A stretch of DNA of 64,000 nt, taken from Nitrospira japonica. GTDB taxonomy: Bacteria > Nitrospirota > Nitrospiria > Nitrospirales > Nitrospiraceae. The notes under the pieces were generated by a model, which saw only the letters and a program-made list of their open reading frames with translations, searched no databases and was not told the DNA's origin. Below are positions 17,159 to 25,747 of this stretch, in pieces. The DNA lies in the NCBI RefSeq assembly GCF_900169565.1, contig NZ_LT828648.1, positions 3,384,501-3,448,500 on the forward strand, in the 5' to 3' direction. Both the position numbers and the translations under genes were made by a program. Position 1 is the stretch's first letter; every line of letters begins with the position of its first letter.

Positions 17159-18278
17159 GACCTGTCCCCAACAGCCGTCGCAGGGCCACTACCATTCGAT
17201 CGTTTTCGGGTTCCGTTCGGATGGCAACCCTGATCGAACGGGTCGTGAGCCCCGGCACGCGAGAACAGTCTCTGACCAGAAGACCCTGTTGCCTCAACAC
17301 CGCCGCCACGCCGGACGCCTGATGGAGATCCGGCAGCTCGAGCAGGAGAAAATTTGCCCGTGAAGGAAACACCCTGAGTCCGGGAATACCGGACAGACGC
17401 ATCGACACGCGTTCGCGCTCGGCCTCCATGAATGCCAGCGAGCGCCGGACATATGGCCGGTCATTCATCGCGGTTTCCGCCGCCGCCTGCGCATAGCCAT
17501 TGACCGACCATGGCGGCTGATGGCGTCGTAACACCTCGGCCAACGAAGGTGCGCAAACCCCGTATCCGATTCGAAGACCGGGCAGTCCATAAAACTTCGT
17601 GAAACTCCTCAGCACAATCAATCGCGGATATCGATGCAACACGGGAAGCAACGACAGGCTCTCACAGTATTCCATGAACGTTTCGTCGAGAATCATCCAG
17701 ACACCGGACTGGCCTGCCTGGCGGACGAGTTCCTCCAGGTCGCCGGGTTCGCAGGCCTGACCCGTCGGACTGTTCGGATTGCAGAGGAACACCGCGGAGG
17801 CCCCTTGAGCCCGCCTGGCTGCCGACTGAATCCATTTCCCGGCTTTATCGAGCGGCGGTCGATAGCCGTCTCTTTTCCGTGCCGACAGCAGCTGCGCCTG
17901 CGCTCCCGCCAAGCTCAATGCGGCACCGTATTCTGAAAACGTCGGCCCCACAATCAGCGCCGAGCGACACTGCAAAACGCGAGGAAGAAGATGGATCAGT
18001 TCGATCGATCCATTTCCGATGACAAAGTGCCGTGGAGACAATCTCCATCGGGATGCAAGCGCTCGTCTGAGATTCCCGCATTCCGGGTCAGGGTAGTGCC
18101 TGATCAAACCCTCCGCTTCACGAGCCAACAACCGACGCACTTTTGACGAGGGCCCGAGCGGATTGATGCTGGCGCTGAAATCGAGCAACGAGGACGCTCG
18201 TCGTCCCAGCTCCATCGCGACGGCGTGGATGTTGCCGCCGTGTGTATCCGCGGCCTTTAAAGCCATAGGAATCCACAT
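17148..18278 (-). CDS. cobD: L-threonine-O-3-phosphate decarboxylase
   Basis: A PLP-dependent fold-type I aminotransferase-like enzyme that makes (R)-1-amino-2-propanol phosphate, the linker of the cobalamin nucleotide loop. Features are THGGNIHAVAMELG at the start, LDFSASINPLGPS, the nucleotide-cofactor region FLCNPNSPTGQ, ILDETFMEY, and the PLP-binding Lys in SFTKFYGLPGLRIGY. THGGN and FSASINPLG separate CobD from histidinol-phosphate aminotransferase. At 376 residues the length is normal. It overlaps cbiB upstream and cbiZ downstream. Another name used in some genomes is cobC. Confidence 0.92.
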   Translation of the reverse strand: MWIPMALKAADTHGGNIHAVAMELGRRASSLLDFSASINPLGPSSKVRRLLAREAEGLIRHYPDPECGNLRRALASRWRLSPRHFVIGNGSIELIHLLPRVLQCRSALIVGPTFSEYGAALSLAGAQAQLLSARKRDGYRPPLDKAGKWIQSAARRAQGASAVFLCNPNSPTGQACEPGDLEELVRQAGQSGVWMILDETFMEYCESLSLLPVLHRYPRLIVLRSFTKFYGLPGLRIGYGVCAPSLAEVLRRHQPPWSVNGYAQAAAETAMNDRPYVRRSLAFMEAERERVSMRLSGIPGLRVFPSRANFLLLELPDLHQASGVAAVLRQQGLLVRDCSRVPGLTTRSIRVAIRTEPENDRMVVALRRLLGTGRDR

Positions 18279-19249
18279 GCCGCAGCGAAGCCAAACAGAT
18301 AGGCGACAGTCATCACATATTTGGCCTGGGTAATGTGCCTCACGGCCAACGGCTCGATGGCAGTACCCAAAAATGGCCGGGTCTGCGGAATGCCGTCGTA
18401 ATAGTTGGTGCCGCCGAGTTGAATGCCGAGCGCACCCGCCATCGCCGCTTCCGGCCGACCGCTGTTCGGGCTGGGATGTTTATGGCCATCTCGCCAAAGC
18501 ACCCCGACGCTCCGTCTCACTGGACCGGGACGTCGAAACACCACGGCGGTCGCGAGGATAATGAGCGCCGCCGTGATGCGTGCAGGAAGCCAATTGACCA
18601 GATCGTCCAATCTGGCCGAGGCCCAACCGAACTCCCGATACCGTTCGTCTCGATGTCCTATCAGGGAATCCAAGGTCGAGACCGCCTTATACGCCAACGC
18701 GAGCGGAGCACCGCCCAGGATCAAATAGAACAGCGGAGCGATAATCCCGTCAGATGCGCTTTCTGCAACCGTCTCCACCGTGGCTCTTACGATTTCGGGT
18801 TCCGATAGATGATCGGTATCGCGTCCCACGATCCGGCTCAGCGCCGCGCGGGCCTCCTGCCACGACCGGATTTTCAGCGGGTTGCTTACGCGAATGACAT
18901 GATCGGTAAGATCACGCCAGGCAAGCGTGGTAAAGGCCATCCAGATTTCCAAACTTCGTCCGAGCCATTCGTGTACAACCGTTGCCGCCGTGATCATCGT
19001 CCAGGCGAGACCAAAAGTCAGAGACGGAAGGGCGCAGGCCAACAGCACGCCGGCCAGGCTGAGAGAGCCTCGTGCCTTGCACCATGGCCGGATGGTTGTT
19101 TCAAACGCTCCGATGAGACGACCCATGCCGCGGACGGGATGGGGCAACCATGGTGGATCGCCCACAAGGGCGTCAAGCAGACCAGCCAGCAGAAGATCGC
19201 TCGGCATCACGGCAGCTGCCATAGGAGAGGAAGCAACACGAGCATGCAC
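18257..19249 (-). CDS. cbiB: Adenosylcobinamide-phosphate synthase
   Basis: CbiB is a membrane protein that joins adenosylcobyric acid to aminopropanol phosphate. The N-terminus has the family signature LLLAGLLDALVGDPPWLPHPVRGMGRLIG. Further motifs are AETVAESASDGIIAPLFY, LALAYKAVSTLDSLIGHRDERYREFGWASARLDDLVNWLPAR, HPSPNSGRPEAAMAGALGIQLGG, and several hydrophobic helices. The start is not settled: GTG at 19249 overlaps cobS by 43 bases, while ATGs at 19222 or 19207 (the latter overlapping the cobS stop as TGATG) would also give a complete domain. The gene overlaps cobD at its 3' end. Confidence 0.93.
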   Translation of the reverse strand: MHARVASSPMAAAVMPSDLLLAGLLDALVGDPPWLPHPVRGMGRLIGAFETTIRPWCKARGSLSLAGVLLACALPSLTFGLAWTMITAATVVHEWLGRSLEIWMAFTTLAWRDLTDHVIRVSNPLKIRSWQEARAALSRIVGRDTDHLSEPEIVRATVETVAESASDGIIAPLFYLILGGAPLALAYKAVSTLDSLIGHRDERYREFGWASARLDDLVNWLPARITAALIILATAVVFRRPGPVRRSVGVLWRDGHKHPSPNSGRPEAAMAGALGIQLGGTNYYDGIPQTRPFLGTAIEPLAVRHITQAKYVMTVAYLFGFAAACGFLWL

Positions 19250-19971
19250 AGTTCCACCAGCTCATTGGTCGTCCCCAGCGTGTCTCCAGTGATGCCGCCG
19301 AAAGCACGGCGATAGCTCCACGTCAACAATCGGCTCGCCATTGCGCCGACTCCTAACATGACCGCTGCGGGGTACAGACCGACGGCCCAGCTCAGAGAAC
19401 CGGCCGCCAGGATGGTTGCGCCTGATGCCTGCCTCCAGGAAAGATGGGCCAGAAACGGCGCAGCTAGCCCTCCTTCGGCTCTGGCGTGGGTCGCTCCCCA
19501 GGCCCCGACAACCATCGCCCAACGTCCCATTACGGGCATGCAGAGAAGAGCCGGCAATCGTGCCGCATCGGGTAAGGCGGCTACTGCGGTGCAGCGCAGG
19601 ACGAGCGAGAGAGCAAGACCCGTTGCGCCGAGGGCACCGATGCAGGGGTCTTTCATGATTGCCAATCGATCCGCGGGAGTGCGGCCGCCCGCAAGCCCGT
19701 CGAGCGTATCGGCCAGTCCATCCTGGTGAAGTCCCCGCGTCAAGGCTACCAAGAGGATCACACACAGAACCGCGGAGACGTCGCGGGAAAGCCGCTGCAT
19801 CAAGAGAACATTCGTAACGGCGAGGATCGCCCCCAGGATAATCCCAACGAAGGGATACCAGACCATTGACCAAGCCAGCTCAGCCGGGCTGGGTTCATGA
19901 TGGCGCCGGCTAAGAGGGACCGACGTCAGGAACTGCCATGCGATGATCGGCGACCGCAGGCCCGCCGTCAT
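19207..19971 (-). CDS. cobS: Adenosylcobinamide-GDP ribazoletransferase (cobalamin synthase)
   Basis: CobS is the integral membrane enzyme that joins adenosylcobinamide-GDP to alpha-ribazole (phosphate), completing the nucleotide loop. The 254-residue protein shows the signature TRGLHQDGLADTLDGLAGGRTPADRLAIMKDPCIGALG (reading across residues about 78-115, with acidic residues that bind metal) and hydrophobic helices throughout. FLTSVPL near the N-terminus is also typical. The start codon overlaps the cobT stop as ATGA, and the stop overlaps the cbiB region, so the block is translationally coupled. Confidence 0.94.
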   Translation of the reverse strand: MTAGLRSPIIAWQFLTSVPLSRRHHEPSPAELAWSMVWYPFVGIILGAILAVTNVLLMQRLSRDVSAVLCVILLVALTRGLHQDGLADTLDGLAGGRTPADRLAIMKDPCIGALGATGLALSLVLRCTAVAALPDAARLPALLCMPVMGRWAMVVGAWGATHARAEGGLAAPFLAHLSWRQASGATILAAGSLSWAVGLYPAAVMLGVGAMASRLLTWSYRRAFGGITGDTLGTTNELVELCMLVLLPLLWQLP

Positions 19972-21023
19972 GAACTCCGCTCCGAGACGCCGGCTTCGCC
20001 GAACGTGGCCATTTCGGTGAGGATCTTCACGGACGCCTGAACCAGTCCCATTCCCAAACAGGCGCCAGTCCCCTCTCCCAGCCTTAATTCCAGATCAAGG
20101 AGCGGATTCAACTGGAGATGTTTCAGCAGCACGTCATGACCTTGCTCGACCGAACGATGCGCGGCAATGAGATATTGGCGGCACCGAGGCTGCAATCCGC
20201 ACGCGATGAGTGCCGCTGCTCCCGCAATGAACCCATCGAGTACGACCGGCACGCGGAAGGCAGCGCATCCGACGATGAGTCCGGCCAAACCGGCAATTTC
20301 GAGCCCTCCGATTTTAGCAAGTACGTCCATCGCATCGGTCGGATCGGGTCGGTGGAATGCCAGAGCGCGTTCGATTACTTCGACCTTGGCCTGACGAGCA
20401 CGCTCGTCGATACCTGTCCCCCGTCCCGTCACAGAGTCCGCCACGGATCCGGTCATGACCGCCGTGATCGCCGCGCTCGCGGTGGTATTCCCGATTCCCA
20501 TTTCGCCCGTCCCGATCAATCCCGCGCCCTCACCGGCCGCTGCGGCAGCCAAGTCGACACCGATCGCGCAAGCTCGTTCCGCAATGTCCCGAGGCATGGC
20601 GGCTTCCCTGGCCATGTTGCGAGTGGACTTCATGAGTTTTCGGTCGAGTAGCCCCGGCAATACTTCGAAGTCATGGGCCACTCCGATGTCGACGACACGT
20701 ACTTCGATGCCTGCATGTCGAGCCAGTACGTTGACACCGGCACCGCCACGGAGGAAATTTCTGACCATCTGAGCCGTCACGTCCCGCGGATACGCGCTCA
20801 CGCCTTCATCCACCACACCATGGTCCGCGGCAAAGGTATAGAGAATCCCGCGCGGCACGGCAGGCTTCCGTTCTCCGGTCATCGCACAATACCGGACGGC
20901 CAATTCCTCCAGACGCCCCAAGCTTCCCTGAGGCTTAGTCAAACGATCCAACCGACGTTGCGTCTCGGCCGCGGCCGAATCGTCGATGTTTCTCACCGAG
21001 GCGATGGCTTCCTGGAGCGTCAT
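19968..21023 (-). CDS. cobT: Nicotinate-nucleotide-dimethylbenzimidazole phosphoribosyltransferase
   Basis: CobT activates the lower-ligand base to alpha-ribazole phosphate using nicotinate mononucleotide. The 351-residue protein is of normal length. Signatures include LTKPQGSLGRLEELA, FAADHGVVDEGVSAYP, VRNFLRGGAGVNVLARHAG, GTGEMGIGNTTASAAI, VTGRGTGID, and the C-terminal catalytic Glu region LRLGEGTGACLGMGLV. It starts 7 bases after cobU ends and overlaps cobS by 4 bases. Which base it uses as lower ligand cannot be told from the sequence. Confidence 0.96.
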   Translation of the reverse strand: MTLQEAIASVRNIDDSAAAETQRRLDRLTKPQGSLGRLEELAVRYCAMTGERKPAVPRGILYTFAADHGVVDEGVSAYPRDVTAQMVRNFLRGGAGVNVLARHAGIEVRVVDIGVAHDFEVLPGLLDRKLMKSTRNMAREAAMPRDIAERACAIGVDLAAAAAGEGAGLIGTGEMGIGNTTASAAITAVMTGSVADSVTGRGTGIDERARQAKVEVIERALAFHRPDPTDAMDVLAKIGGLEIAGLAGLIVGCAAFRVPVVLDGFIAGAAALIACGLQPRCRQYLIAAHRSVEQGHDVLLKHLQLNPLLDLELRLGEGTGACLGMGLVQASVKILTEMATFGEAGVSERSS

Positions 21024-21030
21024 AGATCCT

Positions 21031-21639
21031 TTATTTCAATCGAACACTGAGTCCGCTTACCACGAGATGCGTTTCGTCGGACTCGTCCGCGATCAACTGA
21101 TTGATCGTGCCGGCGACTTCTCTAAACCGGCGGCTGACTGCGTCCCCGGGGACGATCCCCATTCCCAACTCATTCGCCACCAGTACGATCCGCGCTCTCG
21201 TCCGCCGCGCAGCACCGAGAACGCCTTGCATGTCCTGAACGATTCCGGCGTCCACTCTTCCCTGTCCGAACTGGTTCGACAGCCACATGGTGAGACAATC
21301 CACGACGATCACTCGGTGCTCCCGGCCATGCCTCTCAATCCACCCGGTCAAATCCAAGGGCACCTCGGCGGTCACCCATGACGCCGGTCTTGAAGACCGA
21401 TGACGGGCAATCCGTTCCGCCATCTCTTTATCCAAGGCCTGACCGGTTGCGACGAACGCTCGAGATACCGTCGGTCTGACTCCCTTCGTGGCAAGCCGGA
21501 GGGCTGCCTCACTCTTACCGGATGAGGCGCCACCGAGAACAAAGATGAGTTGAGATTTACACCTCACCGTCATTCTCATCGGATACCGCAATGCTTTGTG
21601 CATCGGGCCAGCCGCCGGAGGCGAAGGGAATCGCACCAT
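21031..21639 (-). CDS. cobU: Adenosylcobinamide kinase / adenosylcobinamide-phosphate guanylyltransferase
   Basis: A bifunctional enzyme that phosphorylates adenosylcobinamide and then attaches GMP. The P-loop is GGASSGKSEAALR. Further family motifs are AFVATGQALDKEMAERIARHRSSRP (with the His that carries GMP in the HR segment), WVTAEVPLDL, VIVVDCLTMWLSN, and ELGMGIVPGDAVSRRFREVAGTINQ. ATG codons exist at 21639, 21603, 21579 and 21573, none with a clear Shine-Dalgarno. The domain itself begins only at about residue 28, so the true protein may be 15-22 residues shorter than the 202 given. Confidence 0.93.
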   Translation of the reverse strand: MVRFPSPPAAGPMHKALRYPMRMTVRCKSQLIFVLGGASSGKSEAALRLATKGVRPTVSRAFVATGQALDKEMAERIARHRSSRPASWVTAEVPLDLTGWIERHGREHRVIVVDCLTMWLSNQFGQGRVDAGIVQDMQGVLGAARRTRARIVLVANELGMGIVPGDAVSRRFREVAGTINQLIADESDETHLVVSGLSVRLK

Positions 21640-21683
21640 TGATCGTCAGTCTATGCATATGAACCGATCGAGAGGCTCTCCTA

Positions 21684-21890
21684 TCAGTCAATGGGATCTG
21701 AGATCCGAGGTCCTAATTCACCCGTACTGACCTTTTTGAGACACACAGGACACAAGCAGTCCCGAAACCGTTCCGCGATCCACTTCATCTGCGACCTAGT
21801 AATTTCCAACCCGCCACACCAGCACTGATATCCGCCGCAAGCAAATATGGCACTGCAATTCTCGCAGACCTTGTCAACCAACCCTCTCAA
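21684..21890 (-). CDS. Small Cys-rich CWC-type protein in the cobalamin operon
   Basis: A 68-residue protein with two pairs of Cys plus a CWCG core: VCENCSAIFACGGYQCWCG and, 25 residues on, DCLCPVCLKKV. The pattern suggests a structural zinc (or other metal) site, as expected for the cysteine-rich CWC family; no enzymatic role is known to me. A second copy lies at 34038-34247 with the same spacing. The TTG at 21890 is chosen because its product (MRGLVDKVCENC) aligns end to end with the paralogue and GGAGG lies 7 bases upstream. GTG at 21893 or an ATG at 21959 are alternatives. It lies between cobQ and cobU, 14 bases after the cobQ stop. Confidence 0.75.
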   Translation of the reverse strand: MRGLVDKVCENCSAIFACGGYQCWCGGLEITRSQMKWIAERFRDCLCPVCLKKVSTGELGPRISDPID

Positions 21891-21904
21891 CACTCGACCT
21901 CCGG

Positions 21905-23518
21905 CTATCCCGTGATGCCGTTTCGAAATGGATCTGTCAATTCCCCGCTCTCCCTCCACGTCCTTCGGTGCCTAGACACAGATGCCGAATGGGTAATACG
22001 TGCAATGCGCCACAACAGTTCGCAATCGAGATGCTCGCGAACCATCGTCGCGAGCCGGTCGTATTCCTCCTGCTTCGTCGAAACGCGTCGCGCGTTGGTT
22101 GGTTGGGCCAGTCCTCTCCGGCGTCGCAGAAAATCCAGCATCCGCGCCCGAATCACTTCGTTGTCGAATACACCGTGCAGCATGGTGCCCACGATCGCGC
22201 CGCCGGCGCCGATCGCTCCATCGGCAGCCGCCTCCCTCCGTCCATTTCGAGACACAATTTCAAACGCGCTCGCACCAGAACGCGTCGGTTCGATCATCCC
22301 CATGTGGATTTCGTATCCCGCCACGTCCCGGTCGTCCATCGTGCCATCGGTCAGGAAGGATGGGGTCAGGATACGAGCCCGAACCTGCGCAGTCATCTTC
22401 TCTCGTTCGAATCGCGTCCGAAGAGGGAGAAGTCCCAACGCCGACACCCGCTGTTCACCGGACTCGACCCCCTGGAGATCCTCGATGGTCTCCCCGAGCA
22501 TTTGACAGCCCCCGCAGATCCCCAAGACCGGTGCGCAACGATCGGCGCGCGCCTTGATCGCCTCGGCGATCCCGCTTGCTCGAAGCCAGGCCAGGTCGAA
22601 GACCGTGCGCTTCGAACCGGGCACGATCGCCAAATCAGCTCGTTCGACGTCCTCGGGCTGATCGACGAATCGCACCACGACACCGGCCTCATGCTCCAGA
22701 CTCAAGACGTCGTCATAGTTGGAAATGCACGGCAGACGAACCACGACGATATCGAGTTCGTTGTCGTATGGCCTGCGACGAGCGGCGCGATCTTCGAGCG
22801 AGACTGAATCTTCCTCGGCAATACGGAGGTTGGGAACATGGGGCACGACTCCCAGCACCGGTTTCCCGGTACGTTCGACGAGAAAGTCCAACCCGGATTC
22901 CAGCAGCGACACGTCGCCGCGAAACTTATTGACGATAAAAGCAGCTACCCTCGCGCGCTCGTCCGGTTCCAGCAGTTCCATCGTCCCGACAAATGAAGCG
23001 AACACGCCGCCCCGGTCGATGTCGCCAACCAAGAGCACAGGCGCGTCGGCCAGTTTGGCCACGTGCATATTGGCGATATCGCGAGACTTGAGATTGATCT
23101 CGGCCGGACTCCCCGCCCCCTCGATGACCACCACGTCGTAGCCCGCCCGCAATCGGCCGAGCGACTCTTGGATCACGTCCGAGAAACGGGGTTTGTACTC
23201 GTGATACTCGGCGGCTGTTAGGCTGCCAATCGACCGGCCGAGCACGACCACCTGGCTCTTCCGCTCTCCTTCCGGTTTGAGCAAAATGGGGTTCATGTCC
23301 GCTGTGGGCATTATCCCCGCCGCCTCGGCTTGCACGGCTTGGGCGCGGCCGATTTCACATCCATCGGCCGTGACAGCGGAATTGAGCGCCATGTTCTGGG
23401 CTTTGAATGGAGCCACCCGCAGCCCTTCGTTGCGGAAGAGGCGGCACAGGGCCGTAACGAGGAGGCTCTTCCCGACCGAGGAGGCAGTCCCTTGAACCAT
23501 GATCGTCGAGGCGTTCAT
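21905..23518 (-). CDS. cobQ: Cobyric acid synthase
   Basis: CobQ (CbiP) amidates the b, d, e and g side chains of adenosylcobyrinic acid a,c-diamide using glutamine. The N-terminal P-loop-like domain begins MVQGTASSVGKSLLVTALCR, then PFKAQNMALNSAV and VVIEGAGSPAEINL. The C-terminal class I glutaminase-like domain has the nucleophilic Cys in ILGICGGCQMLGE and a His in GTMLHGVFDN. The ATG at 23518 overlaps the cbiA stop as TGATG, which sets the start; the protein is then 537 residues. It is the second gene behind the riboswitch. Confidence 0.95.
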   Translation of the reverse strand: MNASTIMVQGTASSVGKSLLVTALCRLFRNEGLRVAPFKAQNMALNSAVTADGCEIGRAQAVQAEAAGIMPTADMNPILLKPEGERKSQVVVLGRSIGSLTAAEYHEYKPRFSDVIQESLGRLRAGYDVVVIEGAGSPAEINLKSRDIANMHVAKLADAPVLLVGDIDRGGVFASFVGTMELLEPDERARVAAFIVNKFRGDVSLLESGLDFLVERTGKPVLGVVPHVPNLRIAEEDSVSLEDRAARRRPYDNELDIVVVRLPCISNYDDVLSLEHEAGVVVRFVDQPEDVERADLAIVPGSKRTVFDLAWLRASGIAEAIKARADRCAPVLGICGGCQMLGETIEDLQGVESGEQRVSALGLLPLRTRFEREKMTAQVRARILTPSFLTDGTMDDRDVAGYEIHMGMIEPTRSGASAFEIVSRNGRREAAADGAIGAGGAIVGTMLHGVFDNEVIRARMLDFLRRRRGLAQPTNARRVSTKQEEYDRLATMVREHLDCELLWRIARITHSASVSRHRRTWRESGELTDPFRNGITG

Positions 23519-24885
23519 CACGTCTTCCCGGCATGGGCGAGGCACGCGCGAACGAGGCCCTGCGCGGCTTCAGGATTGGAAGCCCAGTGGGCGTGTACGT
23601 AGGAGGCAAGCGTATTGCCAATCCGATATCCTTCACGCAACACCTCACCGCCATAGCGGGGACGAAGCACGTATGACCGATCGACGGTCGAATCGAGATG
23701 AAAATCCGAATAGCGAAACTGATGTCCTCGAAACCGCAATCCGGCAGCACCCAACGGCGTCGCGTCCTGCGTTTCCACATCAACGTAACCGAGCGCTTGG
23801 AGACGATCGCACATCACGGCCTCACCAGGAATCAGTCCGACCATGTCATGCGGCCGACCGTCGAGGGTACGAATGCGGTTCGACAGGTACATGAGCCCGC
23901 CGCATTCGCCATACACGGGCTTTCCGGACGACGCAAAGACGGCGATGTCCTTGCGCATCGAAGCATTCTTGGAAAGCGTATCGGCAAAGACCTCCGGATA
24001 GCCCCCGCCAAAATAGAGGCCGTCGACGTCGGGAAGCCGGTCATCATGGATGGGAGAAAATCGGACGAGCTTGACACCGAGACGTTCCAAGCGTCGGAGA
24101 TTATCCTCATAGTAGAAGTGGAAGGCTTCGTCAAACGCGAGTCCGATCCGGCAACAAGGGGCCGGCCCAGAATCGCCTAGCCTTTCAGTGGACTCACAAG
24201 GAGGCGCGTCTTGGGCGAGGGCCACGATGGCATCGAGGTCGCACCAGCTTGCAGCCTGTTTGCCCCAGGCCTCCAGGATGCGGTCCGGCACCGCTCCTTC
24301 TTCGGCCGTTTTCAGACCAAGGTGCCGCTCAGGAAAGGCCAAGGCACCATCATCCGGCAACCCTCCGATGATCGGCAACGAACCATCCATTGCGGCGCGC
24401 AACATTTTCAGATGACCTCGGCTGCCGATGCGATTGGCAATCACCCCGGCCACGCGAAGCGCTCCATCGTAAGTTTGAAACCCGCGGGCCAAGGCGGCGA
24501 TGCTACGAGCCATGCCGGATGCGTCGCAGACGAGTAGGACCGGAGCCTTCAGCCATTTGGCGATTTCCGCCGTCGATCCTTCATCATGGATCGGCGAGGC
24601 GCCATCGAACAACCCCATCATGCCTTCGATTACCGAGATGTCGGCGTCTTGCGAGGTGCGCACGAACGTATCGATCACCGCCTCACGTCCCATCATCCAC
24701 CCGTCGAGATTGTGGCAGGTGACGGCCGCGGCACGCGTGTGATAGGTCGGATCGAGATAGTCCGGTCCGCACTTGAAGACGGCGACGCGAAAACCCCGTG
24801 CACGCAAGGCCCGGATGAGTCCCACCGTCACGGTGGTTTTTCCGACATGGCTCGCGGTGCCTGCAATCACGAGTCGCGGTATCAT
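23518..24885 (-). CDS. cbiA: Cobyrinic acid a,c-diamide synthase
   Basis: CbiA amidates the a and c side chains of cobyrinic acid (or of hydrogenobyrinic acid in the CobB form). The N-terminal ATP-binding domain has VIAGTASHVGKTTVTVGLIRAL and FKCGPDYLDPTYH. The C-terminal glutaminase domain has the Cys in PVYGECGGLMYLS and a late HAHWASNPE. A near-complete ATG at 24885 gives 455 residues; a GTG at 24903 would add six. It is the first operon gene after the cobalamin riboswitch, about 300 bases downstream of the aptamer. No corrin-ring contraction or methylation genes other than cobA at 60.5 kb are in the window. Confidence 0.94.
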   Translation of the reverse strand: MIPRLVIAGTASHVGKTTVTVGLIRALRARGFRVAVFKCGPDYLDPTYHTRAAAVTCHNLDGWMMGREAVIDTFVRTSQDADISVIEGMMGLFDGASPIHDEGSTAEIAKWLKAPVLLVCDASGMARSIAALARGFQTYDGALRVAGVIANRIGSRGHLKMLRAAMDGSLPIIGGLPDDGALAFPERHLGLKTAEEGAVPDRILEAWGKQAASWCDLDAIVALAQDAPPCESTERLGDSGPAPCCRIGLAFDEAFHFYYEDNLRRLERLGVKLVRFSPIHDDRLPDVDGLYFGGGYPEVFADTLSKNASMRKDIAVFASSGKPVYGECGGLMYLSNRIRTLDGRPHDMVGLIPGEAVMCDRLQALGYVDVETQDATPLGAAGLRFRGHQFRYSDFHLDSTVDRSYVLRPRYGGEVLREGYRIGNTLASYVHAHWASNPEAAQGLVRACLAHAGKT

Positions 24886-24957
24886 CAACTTGTCACTCCC
24901 CACGAAGCCCTGCCTTCCAAGCCTGAACCGCCTGCGAGTCTCCTTCCACCCCGACAG

Positions 24958-25089
24958 TCACTGATGCGGCCGACGAGATGGCCCGGCGAGCACATCAACG
25001 TGTCTCGGGCGATCGAGGTCGCCGAAGCCCAATCGCCGGACACTCGGACGCTGGTGTGAGATCGTAACGGCTTGATCGGATGTCGGCAT
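24958..25089 (-). CDS. Possible 43-residue leader ORF between riboswitch and cbiA
   Basis: An ATG at 25089 is preceded by GGGAGG with 5 bases of spacing and opens a 43-codon frame ending TGA at 24958. The product is basic and polar (ending RRPHQ), with no recognised domain. It lies wholly in the leader between the aptamer and cbiA. The strong ribosome binding site is the only direct support; it may be a leader peptide, a short protein or chance. Confidence 0.25.
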   Translation of the reverse strand: MPTSDQAVTISHQRPSVRRLGFGDLDRPRHVDVLAGPSRRPHQ

Positions 25090-25185
25090 CAGTACCTCCC
25101 ATTCCCGCACGGGAACAAGAGGTCACATGCCCGGAGGCAGACGTCATCTCCGTTACCGCGCGGAGAACCATAGCCTTGGATGCTT

Positions 25186-25372
25186 GGGTAGGTCTCCTGG
25201 CTCGTGAGTGTCGAAAGGACGGCCCTTCAACACGGCCCTCAACCTTCCTCAACGCGCATGTTGAGTGGTTAGGAACGGAGGGCGGCTCCTCACATACAGT
25301 GGCGGGTCCGCGCCGGTCTTGCACCGGACTTCCCTGTTACGCCCTTGCGGGGCACCCAAACACGATTCAAAT
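25186..25372 (-). ncRNA. Cobalamin riboswitch upstream of cbiA
   Basis: Read on the reverse strand the element has the hallmark order of a cobalamin riboswitch. It opens with GGGAAGTCCGGTGCAAGACC, then the conserved B12 box GCCACTG (25297-25303) followed by TATGTGAGG, variable arms, and the closing GAGCCAGGAGACCTACCC that re-pairs with the 5' side. It begins just downstream of a promoter and is followed, about 300 bases on, by cbiA. High adenosylcobalamin would be expected to switch off the whole late-step operon. The expression platform is not clear; no hairpin with a T-run was found before cbiA. Confidence 0.9.
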
Positions 25373-25376
25373 CGGT

Positions 25377-25406
25377 TCTGTAGCACCGGCGGGAAACCGT
25401 TGTCAA
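25377..25406 (-). promoter_or_regulatory. Sigma-70 promoter of the cobalamin riboswitch operon
   Basis: On the reverse strand TTGACA (25406-25401) and TACAGA (25382-25377) are separated by 18 bases, immediately upstream of the riboswitch. The -35 box is a perfect consensus match. Confidence 0.65.
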
Positions 25407-25426
25407 GGCAGGAACACCGCCCCTGA

Positions 25427-25708
25427 CTATACCGGAATGTCCCGCACGCCGTCATGCGTCGAGTATCGCGACTGGTAGGACAACTTCACCACATCGCCGT
25501 CCTTTACGGGCGAATCTTCCGTGCCGATCCGCCTGTTGACGATGATCACTACCTCCCGATTCATCATGAACGGCAGCACGGCTCCGAACCGGTCCTGATT
25601 GGACTCCAGCAATTGTTTCACCGTCGCCGCTTGAGAAGCTTCGACGTCGATGTCCTGCTTACCCACTGCGTCGCGCAACGTCAACCCGAACAGCAAGACT
25701 TTGATCAT
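25427..25708 (-). CDS. MoaD/ThiS-family ubiquitin-like protein without C-terminal Gly-Gly
   Basis: A 93-residue beta-grasp protein. MIKVLLFGLTLRDAVG opens like MoaD, followed by VEASQAATVKQLLES, a central VVIIVNRRIGTEDSPVKDGDVVKL that matches the MoaD/ThiS core, and a final strand. True sulfur carriers end in Gly-Gly; this protein instead continues with YQSRYSTHDGVRDIPV, so it should not be adenylated or thiocarboxylated. It may be a structural relative or a binding protein. It lies 39 bases after a 2OG-Fe(II) oxygenase gene and is probably in the same transcript. It ends just before the riboswitch promoter. Confidence 0.75.
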   Translation of the reverse strand: MIKVLLFGLTLRDAVGKQDIDVEASQAATVKQLLESNQDRFGAVLPFMMNREVVIIVNRRIGTEDSPVKDGDVVKLSYQSRYSTHDGVRDIPV

Positions 25709-25747
25709 GGACGCCTCGGTTCTGGTTCACGCCGCCGAACGGGCTCA

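Noticed and set aside
24995-25324. 109-codon reverse ORF in the cbiA leader
   Set aside because: It overlaps the cobalamin aptamer, so its conservation is explained by RNA structure.
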